From contig NZ_NJFZ01000006.1 in assembly GCF_002270355.1 (NCBI RefSeq), positions 434,001 to 498,000 on the forward strand: a stretch of DNA of 64,000 nucleotides, read 5' to 3'. Shown one piece after another: positions 1 through 7,143 of the stretch. Position numbers and translations under genes: made by a program. The DNA comes from Flectobacillus sp. BAB-3569. Lineage in GTDB: Bacteria > Bacteroidota > Bacteroidia > Cytophagales > Spirosomataceae. The notes beneath the pieces were generated by a model. It had not been told where the DNA came from. It made no database searches and saw only the letters and a program-made list of their open reading frames with translations. Each line of letters begins with the position of its first letter. Position 1 is the stretch's first letter.

Positions 1-56
1 GGCTGTAGTTAATAAAAACATTTTAACACTCTTTGCCTCGTGCCTGTTGCCTTGTC
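1..56 (-). repeat. R1-type intergenic repeat, truncated by window edge
   Basis: The reverse complement of this stretch closely matches the core of two repeats at 19750-19896 and 20032-20174. All share GGCAACAGGCAC, GGCAAAGAGTGTTAAAATG and AACTACAG in the same order. A GCACGATTACTTA motif follows at about 71-84 and also occurs just before the copy at 20032. The rest of this copy lies outside the window. Confidence 0.75.
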
Positions 57-131
57 CCTAAAATAAAAAACGCACGATTACTTAATATCGACCATGAATT
101 ATCTTGAAATTAGGATGATTCTATAAATTTT

Positions 132-171
132 AAAAAAGGCGTTCGAAATTAGCTTTTCGAACGCCTTTTTT
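132..171. terminator. Bidirectional terminator-like hairpin
   Basis: A 17-bp perfect stem (132-148 with 155-171) is flanked by A and T runs, so it could end transcription on either strand. The core GGCGTTCGAAA resembles the hairpins at 11109, 15452 and 16409. R6-like (207-232) and R3-like (240-280) repeats follow before dnaX. Confidence 0.75.
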
Positions 172-341
172 AATTCTGTAATACAAAAAATAACTAGGCT
201 CCAGACGTGAAGTATTACGTCCCTACAAGTAAAATTAGCATAATCACTCATGCACTCAATCGCAAATCACTCAATTAAAGATGACTCATGTTTTTGATTC
301 CCTCGTTTGTCAAATCGTCTTACAATTCCTAACTTGCATCT

Positions 342-2117
342 ATGGAAAACTTCGTAGTCTCGGCTCGGAAATATCGCCCTGCTTTGTTTGATTCCGTAGT
401 GGGTCAATCTCATATTACAACTACTCTCAAAAATGCTATCCGAACCAACCACTTGGCTCAGGCTTTTTTGTTTTGTGGACCACGTGGTGTTGGTAAAACT
501 ACTTGTGCAAGAATTCTTGCAAAAACTATTAACTGTCAGAATCTTACGCATGAAGCGGAGGCTTGTGGCGAGTGCGAATCGTGTAAAAGCTTTCAAAATA
601 ACGCATCTTTCAATATTCATGAACTAGATGCGGCTTCAAATAACTCGGTCGATGATATTCGTAATCTAATCGACCAAGTGCGCTATCCACCTCAGTCGGG
701 ACGATATAAAATTTATATCATCGATGAGGTGCACATGCTGTCGACAAGTGCCTTCAATGCTTTTCTGAAAACCCTTGAGGAGCCACCTGCGTATGCTATT
801 TTTATTTTGGCAACGACCGAAAAGCATAAAATCCTCCCTACGATTTTATCGAGATGCCAAATTTTTGACTTTAATCGTATTCAAATCGGGGATATGACGC
901 AACATCTGGCCAATATTGCAGCCAAAGAAGGGATCATTGCCGAATGGAGTGCCCTCGAGTTGATTTCACAAAAAGCCGATGGTGGTTTGCGTGATGCGCT
1001 TTCGATGTTCGACCTTAATGTGACTTTTTCTAAGGACAATACTTTGCACTATGCCGAAGTATTAGAAAACTTACACATTTTGGATTATGATTATTATTTC
1101 AAAATGACCGACGCCCTCATGGAGTCGAAGGTAGCAGAGGCTTATCTACTTTTTGACGAAATATTGAAAAAGGGATTTGATGGGCATCAATTTGTGGTGG
1201 GTTTGTTGGAGCACTTCCGCAATTTATTGGTTTGTAAAGACCCTATAACGGTAAAATTATTACAGGTTTCAGAGAGTGTTCAGCAAAAATATCTGGAGCA
1301 GTCGGCTAAAGCAAACTTTTCGTTTTTGGCATCAGGATTGAGTATCGGTTCTCAATGTGATTTGAATTATAAATCAGCCAAAAACCAAAAATTACACGTA
1401 GAAATCACTTTACTTAAATTGGCGCATATTCCGCATGTGCTCAATTTGAGTGCACTCCCTGCTGTGGAGGGTGGGGCTGCGGGAAAGCCTAGTACCGATA
1501 GTCCTGCTGTAGTTCAGCAGCCTATCAGTGCGCCAACGGCCTCGTCTCAGGTTCCTAGCGCTGTGCCTTCTCAACCAAATAATGCTTCGGCTGGTTCTGT
1601 TTCGACTAATCCTGTACCTGTAGGTGCTATTCCAAAAGTAAATCTTGGGGGACTAAAAAGTACTGCTAATCTAGGAAAACCCGTTGGAGAAACGCCTAAA
1701 GTATCTTCGGCGCCCATGCCTGTATTAGAAGAAAAGCAGGTTGTTCAAAATAAGACTTTTACCAAAGAACAACTCAAAGTACAATGGGATTCATTCGTGA
1801 AATGGCTCGAATCTCGTGAACGCTTCAGCGAGTTTGTAATTCTTAATAGGGATTTTACGCTAGAAGGAACCACAATCCATTTGGCTGTTGATAACGAAAT
1901 TCAAGTAGAACTATTGACCACGGCATTGCGTACAGAAGTACTTACGCATTTGCGTAAAGCCATGCAAAATAGTACGATTCATATTGAGGTATCGATTTTG
2001 AAAGAGGAGGAGAAACCTATGATTTATACCCAAGCCGAAAAGTTTAAGTTTCTAGCCAATAAGAACCCAGCACTCAACGATTTGAGAAATGCTTTAGGTT
2101 TAGATTATGATTATTAA
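342..2117 (+). CDS. dnaX: DNA polymerase III subunit gamma/tau
   Basis: This is the clamp-loader ATPase of the replicative polymerase, which loads the sliding clamp on primed DNA. Residues 46-53 are the Walker A GPRGVGKT. Four cysteines (C65, C75, C78, C81) form the DnaX zinc module. DEVH at 128-131 is Walker B and SRC at 170-172 is the arginine-finger motif. A Ser/Pro/Ala-rich linker (about 380-470) precedes a C-terminal tau-like domain. The 591-residue length is normal for Bacteroidota. The gene stands alone between repeat-rich spacers and ends just before a strong hairpin at 2128-2172. I see no slippery sequence clear enough to claim programmed gamma production. Confidence 0.97.
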   Translation: MENFVVSARKYRPALFDSVVGQSHITTTLKNAIRTNHLAQAFLFCGPRGVGKTTCARILAKTINCQNLTHEAEACGECESCKSFQNNASFNIHELDAASNNSVDDIRNLIDQVRYPPQSGRYKIYIIDEVHMLSTSAFNAFLKTLEEPPAYAIFILATTEKHKILPTILSRCQIFDFNRIQIGDMTQHLANIAAKEGIIAEWSALELISQKADGGLRDALSMFDLNVTFSKDNTLHYAEVLENLHILDYDYYFKMTDALMESKVAEAYLLFDEILKKGFDGHQFVVGLLEHFRNLLVCKDPITVKLLQVSESVQQKYLEQSAKANFSFLASGLSIGSQCDLNYKSAKNQKLHVEITLLKLAHIPHVLNLSALPAVEGGAAGKPSTDSPAVVQQPISAPTASSQVPSAVPSQPNNASAGSVSTNPVPVGAIPKVNLGGLKSTANLGKPVGETPKVSSAPMPVLEEKQVVQNKTFTKEQLKVQWDSFVKWLESRERFSEFVILNRDFTLEGTTIHLAVDNEIQVELLTTALRTEVLTHLRKAMQNSTIHIEVSILKEEEKPMIYTQAEKFKFLANKNPALNDLRNALGLDYDY

Positions 2118-2127
2118 GGATTAATAC

Positions 2128-2172
2128 AAAAAATTACTAGTTCAAGACTTAGTCTTGAACTAGTAATTTTTT
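2128..2172 (+). terminator. dnaX terminator, R5-type palindrome
   Basis: A 21-bp perfect stem (2128-2148 with 2152-2172) with a 3-nt TTA loop begins 10 bp after the dnaX stop and ends in a T run. Its core CTAGTTCAAGAC / GTCTTGAACTAG recurs at 5204-5289 and 8376-8426. Confidence 0.85.
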
Positions 2173-2406
2173 TAAACAGTTTAGAAACTGAAACAAACGA
2201 TAGTCCGATACCTAGTATCGGACTATACAATTTTTTAAAAGATAAGAAACTGAATAGCGCTACAATACAAATTGATTATACTCTTCTGATGATAAGTCTT
2301 TTTAATAACTTCCTTTTATTTCTATTTGTACCGTTCTAATATTACCTACTAAAAACAACCACCATTTCATTCCTAATTTCCTATTCTTTCTTCTTTTTTG
2401 AAAAAA

Positions 2407-2442
2407 AACTAATCAAATAGTTGTTTAACTAAAATTTTAGTT
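2407..2442. promoter_or_regulatory. Candidate double operator for the BlaI-type repressor
   Basis: AACTAAAATTTTAGTT at 2427-2442 is a perfect 16-bp palindrome. A second AACTA-n6-TAGTT site lies at 2407-2422, with centres 20 bp apart, about two helical turns. The same pattern occurs at 5136-5151 and 5566-5581 upstream of tonB. Repetition at both ends of one gene module, next to a BlaI-family gene, suggests autoregulation. Binding is inferred. Confidence 0.6.
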
Positions 2443-2624
2443 TTAACTTCAACTCATTAAAACATGAGTACTCAAACAACAGGTATCTAATTATAAGTCA
2501 TAAAGCAAAAAGAAAATATCTTTTGGCAGGCGGGTATCAGCTATGAGCCTTTGGTGGCTTTATCTCAATTTGCTCGTTTCCAGAATGCTAAATTGATTTT
2601 GCATACAACTTATAAACTACAATT

Positions 2625-2999
2625 ATGCAAGAAATAGACAAAGAGTTAACTCGTGCCGAAGAGCAGATTATGCAGGTGCTTTGGCAAATCGAAAAAGGCT
2701 TTGTAAAAGATATTCTAGATTATCTACCAGAGCCAAAACCTGCTTATAATACCGTCTCAACGATTGTTAGAATTCTTCAGGAAAAAGGCTTTGTGAGCCA
2801 TAAGGCCTATGGCAAGTCACATGAGTATTTTCCGGTGGTGAGCAAAGAACAATACAGCACCTTTGCAACCGAAAAATTGGTTGAGGGCTATTTCGAAAAT
2901 TCTTTCTCAAGTTTATTTTCTTTCTTTTCTAAAAAAGGAAAAATAGACGTAAAAGAAGCCGACGAAATTTTGAACTTAATCAATAGTATGAAGAAATAG
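2625..2999 (+). CDS. BlaI/MecI/CopY family transcriptional repressor
   Basis: This 124-residue winged-helix protein has the family pattern: ELTRAEEQIMQVLWQIEKG, then an HTH around AYNTVSTIVRILQEKGFV (about residues 42-60), then a C-terminal dimerisation helix. Family members repress target genes until a partner M56 (BlaR1/MecR1) sensor protease inactivates them. Such a partner is encoded two genes downstream. Two palindromes at 2407-2442 precede the gene and probably bind its product. An 82-bp gap with a 9-bp inverted repeat (3024-3032 with 3054-3062) separates it from the exbD-like gene. The signal sensed is unknown; a beta-lactam role should not be assumed. Confidence 0.92.
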   Translation: MQEIDKELTRAEEQIMQVLWQIEKGFVKDILDYLPEPKPAYNTVSTIVRILQEKGFVSHKAYGKSHEYFPVVSKEQYSTFATEKLVEGYFENSFSSLFSFFSKKGKIDVKEADEILNLINSMKK

Positions 3000-3081
3000 G
3001 AGTTGAGATTATCATAATTCAAGGGTTTCGACATTTGAGCCTCCAGCAAGATAGTCGAAACCTGATAACCAAAACATCGCT

Positions 3082-3597
3082 ATGGCTGAAATTTCTACAT
3101 CCGACAAAGGGGGCTCGCGCCGCTCCCGACAATCTACCCGTGTCGATATGACACCGATGGTTGACCTAGGTTTTTTGTTGATTACCTTTTTTATGTTGAC
3201 TACTACCTTATTGAAACCTGTTACCATGCAGTTGAGTATGCCTGATAAAACGACAGATAAAGGGTCGGATATTCGAGAAAGCGAAACTTTAACGGTGATT
3301 TTGGACAAAGAAAATAAGGTATATTATTACCAAGGTATCCCAACAGATCCTAATGTAATCCTTAAAACAACTAATTTTTCAGACAAAGGAATCCGTCAAA
3401 TATTATTTAATTACAAAACTAAAATTGGAAAAAACTTCACGGTAGTGATTAAGGCAACCGACCAAGCTCATTATCGAAACATGGTAGATTTGTTAGACGA
3501 ACTGGCTATTACCAATAATAAGCAATATGCCATCGTTAATACATTGACAACCAACGAACAGAATTTATTATCGCTTCAATCTCGACCATCAATTTAA
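3082..3597 (+). CDS. ExbD/TolR family biopolymer transport protein
   Basis: ExbD/TolR proteins are inner-membrane partners of ExbB/TolQ that couple proton-motive force to TonB or TolA. A basic N-terminus leads into VDMTPMVDLGFLL (residues 21-33). This is the start of the single membrane helix and includes the conserved channel aspartate, D28. The rest (about 50-171) is periplasmic. Length is somewhat above a typical ExbD. It lies 12 bp before the M56-TonB gene, which argues for co-transcription. No exbB/tolQ gene is in the window, so the motor subunit must come from elsewhere. Its position between a BlaI repressor and an M56 protease is unusual. Confidence 0.92.
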   Translation: MAEISTSDKGGSRRSRQSTRVDMTPMVDLGFLLITFFMLTTTLLKPVTMQLSMPDKTTDKGSDIRESETLTVILDKENKVYYYQGIPTDPNVILKTTNFSDKGIRQILFNYKTKIGKNFTVVIKATDQAHYRNMVDLLDELAITNNKQYAIVNTLTTNEQNLLSLQSRPSI

Positions 3598-3609
3598 CAT
3601 TAACTGCGT

Positions 3610-4941
3610 ATGAACTGGCTGCACTATTTACTCCAAGTGAATCTGTATCTGATTCTATTTTATGGATTTTATCATATTGTCTTGCGTAAAGAGACTTTCT
3701 TTTATCTCAACAGAGCTTATTTGTTGGCAACCTCTGCTTTGGCGTTTTTTATCCCAATGCTGCAGTTTACTTGGGTGCGTGAGCAATTAGTGAGTGATAG
3801 TGTGTATCATACTATGAAATATATCTACGATCCACAAATGTATTATACCCCAACCGAGAGTTTTGTACAACAGGGCTGGACTTGGGGAGATATGATTGCT
3901 GTCGTATACATAACTGGCGTTCTTATTGGTATTGGTCGAATGGGACTTCAAATGGCTTATTTGGGTAATTTACTCCGTGGGAAATCACAGAAGAAGAATA
4001 TGAATAAAAGTGCATTTTCCTTTTTCAATTTCTTGTTTGTGAGTAAAGATATGCCTATGCGTGATGTGATTATGCGCCATGAGCAAGTACATATTCGTCA
4101 GTTACATTCGGCAGATATTATGTTGTTTGAGCTTTTGGCAATATTTAATTGGTTCAACCCCGTTATTTATTTATACAAAAAAGCAGTTCGGTATATCCAT
4201 GAGTTTATTGCTGATGAAATCACAAGTCAATGGGAGGAATCTAAGGAGGAATATGCGATGCTGCTGTTTCACGAGCAATTTGGTGTGCAAACCATACCGC
4301 TAACCAATAACTTTTTTAATGACTCTATGCTAAAACAACGTATTCAGATGCTGATGAAGGACCGTTCTGAAGACGATGTTCAGTGGAAATATCTATTAGT
4401 TTTACCTTTGTTGGGAGCTATGCTGATTTTGGCATCATCTAATTTGAGAGGTTCAGAAATGGAACAACGTCTCAATGTAAAATGGAGAGCCATTGTAGAA
4501 AAAGGAGGGCAGGCTGTTGTACCAAGTAAATCTGGGCGACAAGTATTGGCCGAGTCAGGAATCAGTATTTCTAGTGCGACGATTATCAGTCCTGCTTTAG
4601 CCGAAGAACTACAAATGGAAGCCGACTCTATTATGAATGGCGTTGACCATCAGCCAGAGTTTAATGGGGGTATGCCTGCTTTTGTGGAATACTTACGTGC
4701 CAATTTGAAGTATCCCGAAGAAGCTCAAAAGGCAAATATGGAAGGGAAGGTGTATATCCAATTTGTGGTAAACAAAGATGGCTCAGCTGAAGATTTTAAA
4801 GTGCTAAAGTCGGCTGGAGAACCCCTTGATAATGAAGCTTTAAGGGTATTGAGGTCTGTTCCAAAATGGGTGCCAGGCACACATCAGGACAAATTAGTAA
4901 GATGTACTTTCGTCGTCCCTATTTCATTCAAAAAAGCATAA
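3610..4941 (+). CDS. M56 (BlaR1-like) metallopeptidase fused to TonB C-terminal domain
   Basis: The N-terminal half is an integral-membrane M56 protease with helices near 5-23, 38-54 and 95-115. The zinc motif is HEQVH at 157-161, followed by HEFIADE at 197-203, which holds the third ligand region. A further membrane segment (about 258-276) leads to an external linker and a TonB C-terminal domain (about 345-443). That domain normally contacts TonB boxes of outer-membrane receptors. BlaR1-type proteins cleave themselves and BlaI on sensing a ligand. Here the usual penicillin-binding sensor is replaced by a TonB domain, so the signal may come from outer-membrane transport. That link is inferred. 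Spacing of 12 bp after the exbD-like gene supports an operon. Confidence 0.92.
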   Translation: MNWLHYLLQVNLYLILFYGFYHIVLRKETFFYLNRAYLLATSALAFFIPMLQFTWVREQLVSDSVYHTMKYIYDPQMYYTPTESFVQQGWTWGDMIAVVYITGVLIGIGRMGLQMAYLGNLLRGKSQKKNMNKSAFSFFNFLFVSKDMPMRDVIMRHEQVHIRQLHSADIMLFELLAIFNWFNPVIYLYKKAVRYIHEFIADEITSQWEESKEEYAMLLFHEQFGVQTIPLTNNFFNDSMLKQRIQMLMKDRSEDDVQWKYLLVLPLLGAMLILASSNLRGSEMEQRLNVKWRAIVEKGGQAVVPSKSGRQVLAESGISISSATIISPALAEELQMEADSIMNGVDHQPEFNGGMPAFVEYLRANLKYPEEAQKANMEGKVYIQFVVNKDGSAEDFKVLKSAGEPLDNEALRVLRSVPKWVPGTHQDKLVRCTFVVPISFKKA

Positions 4942-5135
4942 ACATAGTAAGTTGTTTTACACCAATTCCAATAGCAATCAGCATTGAGCTTTCGGCTTTC
5001 AGTAAAAAAATAAGTATATATCAGCTATTACCTAATATTATTAGCTGATATATCCGAAAGCTGATAGCTCATACCTGATAGCCAATACTGAGTCCAACTT
5101 CCTACCTCTCTTGAGGTATTTTTTTACTAAACAAT

Positions 5136-5151
5136 AACTAAAAAAATAGTT
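5136..5151. promoter_or_regulatory. Candidate BlaI-type operator, upstream copy
   Basis: AACTAAAAAAATAGTT matches the AACTA-n6-TAGTT pattern found before the blaI-like gene. Its left flank (CTTGAGGTATTTTTTTACTA, ACAAT) resembles that of the site at 5566, so the two look like duplicated regulatory blocks. Confidence 0.5.
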
Positions 5152-5203
5152 CTACTGTTGAAGCGGCTACACCATACAGACAATGTGTGTAAATGACCAA
5201 TAA

Positions 5204-5289
5204 CTAGTTCGAGACTTTATCTCGGACTAGCTATTGCTTCAGTTTTCAAACTGTTTAAAAAATGAGTCCAGTACAAAGTCTTGAACTAG
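5204..5289. repeat. R5 composite palindrome
   Basis: The block starts with CTAGTTCGAGAC and ends with GTCTTGAACTAG, with internal CTCGGACTAG and CAGTTTTCAAACTG hairpins. Related copies are at 2128-2190 and 8376-8426. Confidence 0.65.
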
Positions 5290-5382
5290 GCATTTCGAAT
5301 AAAGGCATTTTTCATATTCTTAAAATCAGAAATCTGTAATAGTTGGGAAAGTACTAATTCTACATTAGTACTGGACGAAGGT

Positions 5383-5441
5383 TTAGCATTTTTTGATGTA
5401 GTGGCAACTCTTGCAGTTGCCACTACATCAAAAAATGCTAA
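5383..5441. repeat. 27-bp perfect inverted repeat
   Basis: Arms 5383-5409 and 5415-5441 are perfectly complementary around a 5-nt loop. The arms contain TTTTTTGATGTAGTGGCAAC. The stem has A and T runs at its base like a bidirectional terminator, but it is far from either gene end, so its role is uncertain. Confidence 0.85.
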
Positions 5442-5565
5442 TGATAAGAATTCTTTTGAACAAAAGAAAATCCTTCATACAACCCTAATTCTACATTCAC
5501 AATTCAATCATTCATAATTCGCCATTACCCCAACCTCATCTGAGGTAATTTTTTTCAATACAATA

Positions 5566-5581
5566 ACTAAAAATTTAGTTT
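5566..5581. promoter_or_regulatory. Candidate BlaI-type operator of tonB
   Basis: AACTAAAAATTTAGTT lies 26 bp upstream of the tonB start. It differs at one central position from the perfect palindrome at 2427-2442, suggesting tonB belongs to the same regulon. Confidence 0.6.
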
Positions 5582-5607
5582 TAAATTCTTTTAAACTTCT
5601 CAATATC

Positions 5608-6444
5608 ATGAACAGTAACTCATCAAATCAACAGCACGAGACCTTAGATGACATTATCTTCGAAGGTCGTAATAAGCTCTATGGCGCTTATTTTCTAAGA
5701 CAAGAGTACAAACAAATTGTTAAAAGAGCCACTTTGATAGGCGTAGGGGCATTTGGATTGGCTTTATCGACTCCTTTTATTTGGGCCTCACAGAACTCAC
5801 GAGATAAACGTGAGGTAGAAATTACCCTACAAGATGTAAAACTACCACCTGCGGAGGAAAAGAAAATAGAATTACCAGAGCCACCCAAACCTGAAACACC
5901 CGTTGAGCCAGTAAAACAAATTAAGTATCTAGCTCCTGAGATAGTAACCGATGAAAGAGAAATTGAATTGCCTCCAACGCAAGAAGAGTTAGCTGAGAGT
6001 AAAGCAGTGATTGGTACTGAAAATGTGGACGGAGCCGAAATCGAAATACCTCCAGTTGACCCTGACCTTGCCAATACTAAGCCTGCCATAGAAGCGCCAG
6101 TGCACGTCGAAAAAACTGAGGAATCGATTTTTACGACAGTTGAAAAAATGCCAGAATATAAGGGTGGTATTCGAGCTTTAGGAGAGTATCTCAATAAAAA
6201 TTTGAAGTTTCCGTCACAGGCGCAACGAGCAGGTGTAGGAGGAAAAGTGTTTGTATCATTTGTCGTAATGGGAGATGGAAGTATTTCGCAATTGTCTGTA
6301 TCAAAAGGAATTGGGTTTGGATGTGACGAAGAAGCACTAAGAGTGGTGTCGAAAATGCCTAACTGGATTCCTGGAAAACAGTCGGGAAGACCTGTCTCGG
6401 TTCGCTTTACCTTACCAATTACTTTTCAGATTATGGAGGAATAG
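5608..6444 (+). CDS. tonB: Energy transducer TonB
   Basis: TonB spans the periplasm and passes energy from ExbB/ExbD to outer-membrane transporters. The N-terminus has the Bacteroidota-type motif FEGRNKLYGAYFLRQEY (about 18-34), then a membrane helix at about 42-60. A Pro/Glu-rich spacer runs from 75 to 170. The C-terminal domain (about 185-278) includes GGKVFVSFVVMGDGS and ends in LPITFQI. It resembles the TonB domain of the M56 fusion upstream, so the window holds two TonB C-terminal domains. The shared operator suggests co-regulation with the blaI-exbD-m56 genes despite the 666-bp gap. Confidence 0.95.
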   Translation: MNSNSSNQQHETLDDIIFEGRNKLYGAYFLRQEYKQIVKRATLIGVGAFGLALSTPFIWASQNSRDKREVEITLQDVKLPPAEEKKIELPEPPKPETPVEPVKQIKYLAPEIVTDEREIELPPTQEELAESKAVIGTENVDGAEIEIPPVDPDLANTKPAIEAPVHVEKTEESIFTTVEKMPEYKGGIRALGEYLNKNLKFPSQAQRAGVGGKVFVSFVVMGDGSISQLSVSKGIGFGCDEEALRVVSKMPNWIPGKQSGRPVSVRFTLPITFQIMEE

Positions 6445-6720
6445 TTCTAATTTAAAAATGTATGAGTTTCACACCTTCAAAATACCAGTTCTATACTGTT
6501 TTTAGTAGAGAGATTAGTTAAATTATAATTATTTTAATATAATTAATAATTAATTGTCTGGTTGTTAGGTTTTTATGGGAATATTTTTTGAATATTTGCG
6601 ATAAATTTTTATCTTAGTTAAATAGATAAAGTACAATTTGAGTGTTTGGTAAAGACCATTTCACTCATTGGCAAATGAAAAAAGAAATCTAGCAATAACT
6701 CCTAAAAACTTATTATCATT

Positions 6721-7029
6721 ATGGCAATTACAAAACAGTATTTGAAATCAAAACCAGTATGTAAAGTAACATTTGCAGTTCCTGCTGACGTAGCAAACGG
6801 TGCAAAAGCAGTGAACGTGGTAGGTGAGTTCAATAATTGGGATGCCTCGGCTACAGCCTTGAAAAAACAAAAAGATGGTACTTTTAAAGGTACGCTTGAA
6901 TTAGAAGCTGGAAAAGAATTTCAATTCCGTTATTTATTTGATAGCGCTATTTGGGCAAACGAAACAGAAGCTGATAAGTTTGTTCCAAACGGTATCACTT
7001 CTGACGAGAATTCTGTAGTTGTATTGTAA
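6721..7029 (+). CDS. Stand-alone isoamylase early-set / CBM48-like domain protein
   Basis: This 102-residue protein consists almost entirely of one early-set beta-sandwich of the glycogen-binding CBM48/AMPK-beta type. The clearest signature is VNVVGEFNNWDASATALKK (about 33-51), followed by FKGTLELEAGKEFQFRYLFD. No signal peptide is visible, so it is probably cytoplasmic. In larger enzymes this domain binds alpha-glucans; alone, its partner is unknown. It is monocistronic, preceded by an A+T-rich promoter region and followed by a symmetrical hairpin at 7032-7068. Confidence 0.88.
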   Translation: MAITKQYLKSKPVCKVTFAVPADVANGAKAVNVVGEFNNWDASATALKKQKDGTFKGTLELEAGKEFQFRYLFDSAIWANETEADKFVPNGITSDENSVVVL

Positions 7030-7031
7030 TC

Positions 7032-7068
7032 ACTCGAGCAGTAAGAAGGCGCCTCTTACTGCTCGAGT
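7032..7068. terminator. Hairpin between convergent genes
   Basis: A 15-bp perfect stem (7032-7046 with 7054-7068, core ACTCGAGCAGTAAGA) with a 7-nt loop sits 2 bp after the CBM48 stop and before the convergent acetyltransferase gene. The following T tract is weak. Confidence 0.6.
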
Positions 7069-7143
7069 TGTTTATAGAAATGTATAAAGTAAATACTTGA
7101 AAGCCACAACCTCACTTTTGGTGTTGCTCTTTCAGTTTATTTA

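Larger units (their letters stand above)
2118..2624. other. Intergenic region dnaX-blaI
   Basis: This 507-bp spacer holds the dnaX terminator, an AACAGTTTAGAAACTG fragment, an 11-bp palindrome (2201-2211 with 2215-2225, core TAGTCCGATAC) and two candidate BlaI sites at 2407-2442. A short R2-like GGTATCAGCTATGAGCC fragment follows. I see no convincing gene. Confidence 0.7.
4942..5607. other. Repeat-rich intergenic region between m56-tonB and tonB
   Basis: This 666-bp spacer has no gene. In order it holds R2-type repeats (GAGCTTTCGGCTTTCAG and its inverse, about 4985-5085) enclosing an 11-bp stem (5017-5027 with 5042-5052), a promoter/operator-like block (about 5090-5155), an R5 palindrome (5204-5289), a short inverted repeat (5351-5371), a 27-bp perfect hairpin (5383-5441) and a second promoter/operator-like block (about 5525-5585). 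Confidence 0.75.

Noticed and set aside
3012-3308. 98-codon minus-strand frame overlapping the exbD-like gene start
   Set aside because: It overlaps the conserved membrane-helix region of the exbD-like gene and shows no family features.
5688-6194. 168-codon minus-strand open frame inside tonB
   Set aside because: It is opposite the Pro/Glu-rich region of tonB, where biased codons keep the reverse frame open; no domain or start context supports it.
3082-6444. Beta-lactam resistance operon
   Set aside because: BlaI and M56 proteins are present, but no beta-lactamase or penicillin-binding sensor domain is; the M56 C-terminus is a TonB domain.
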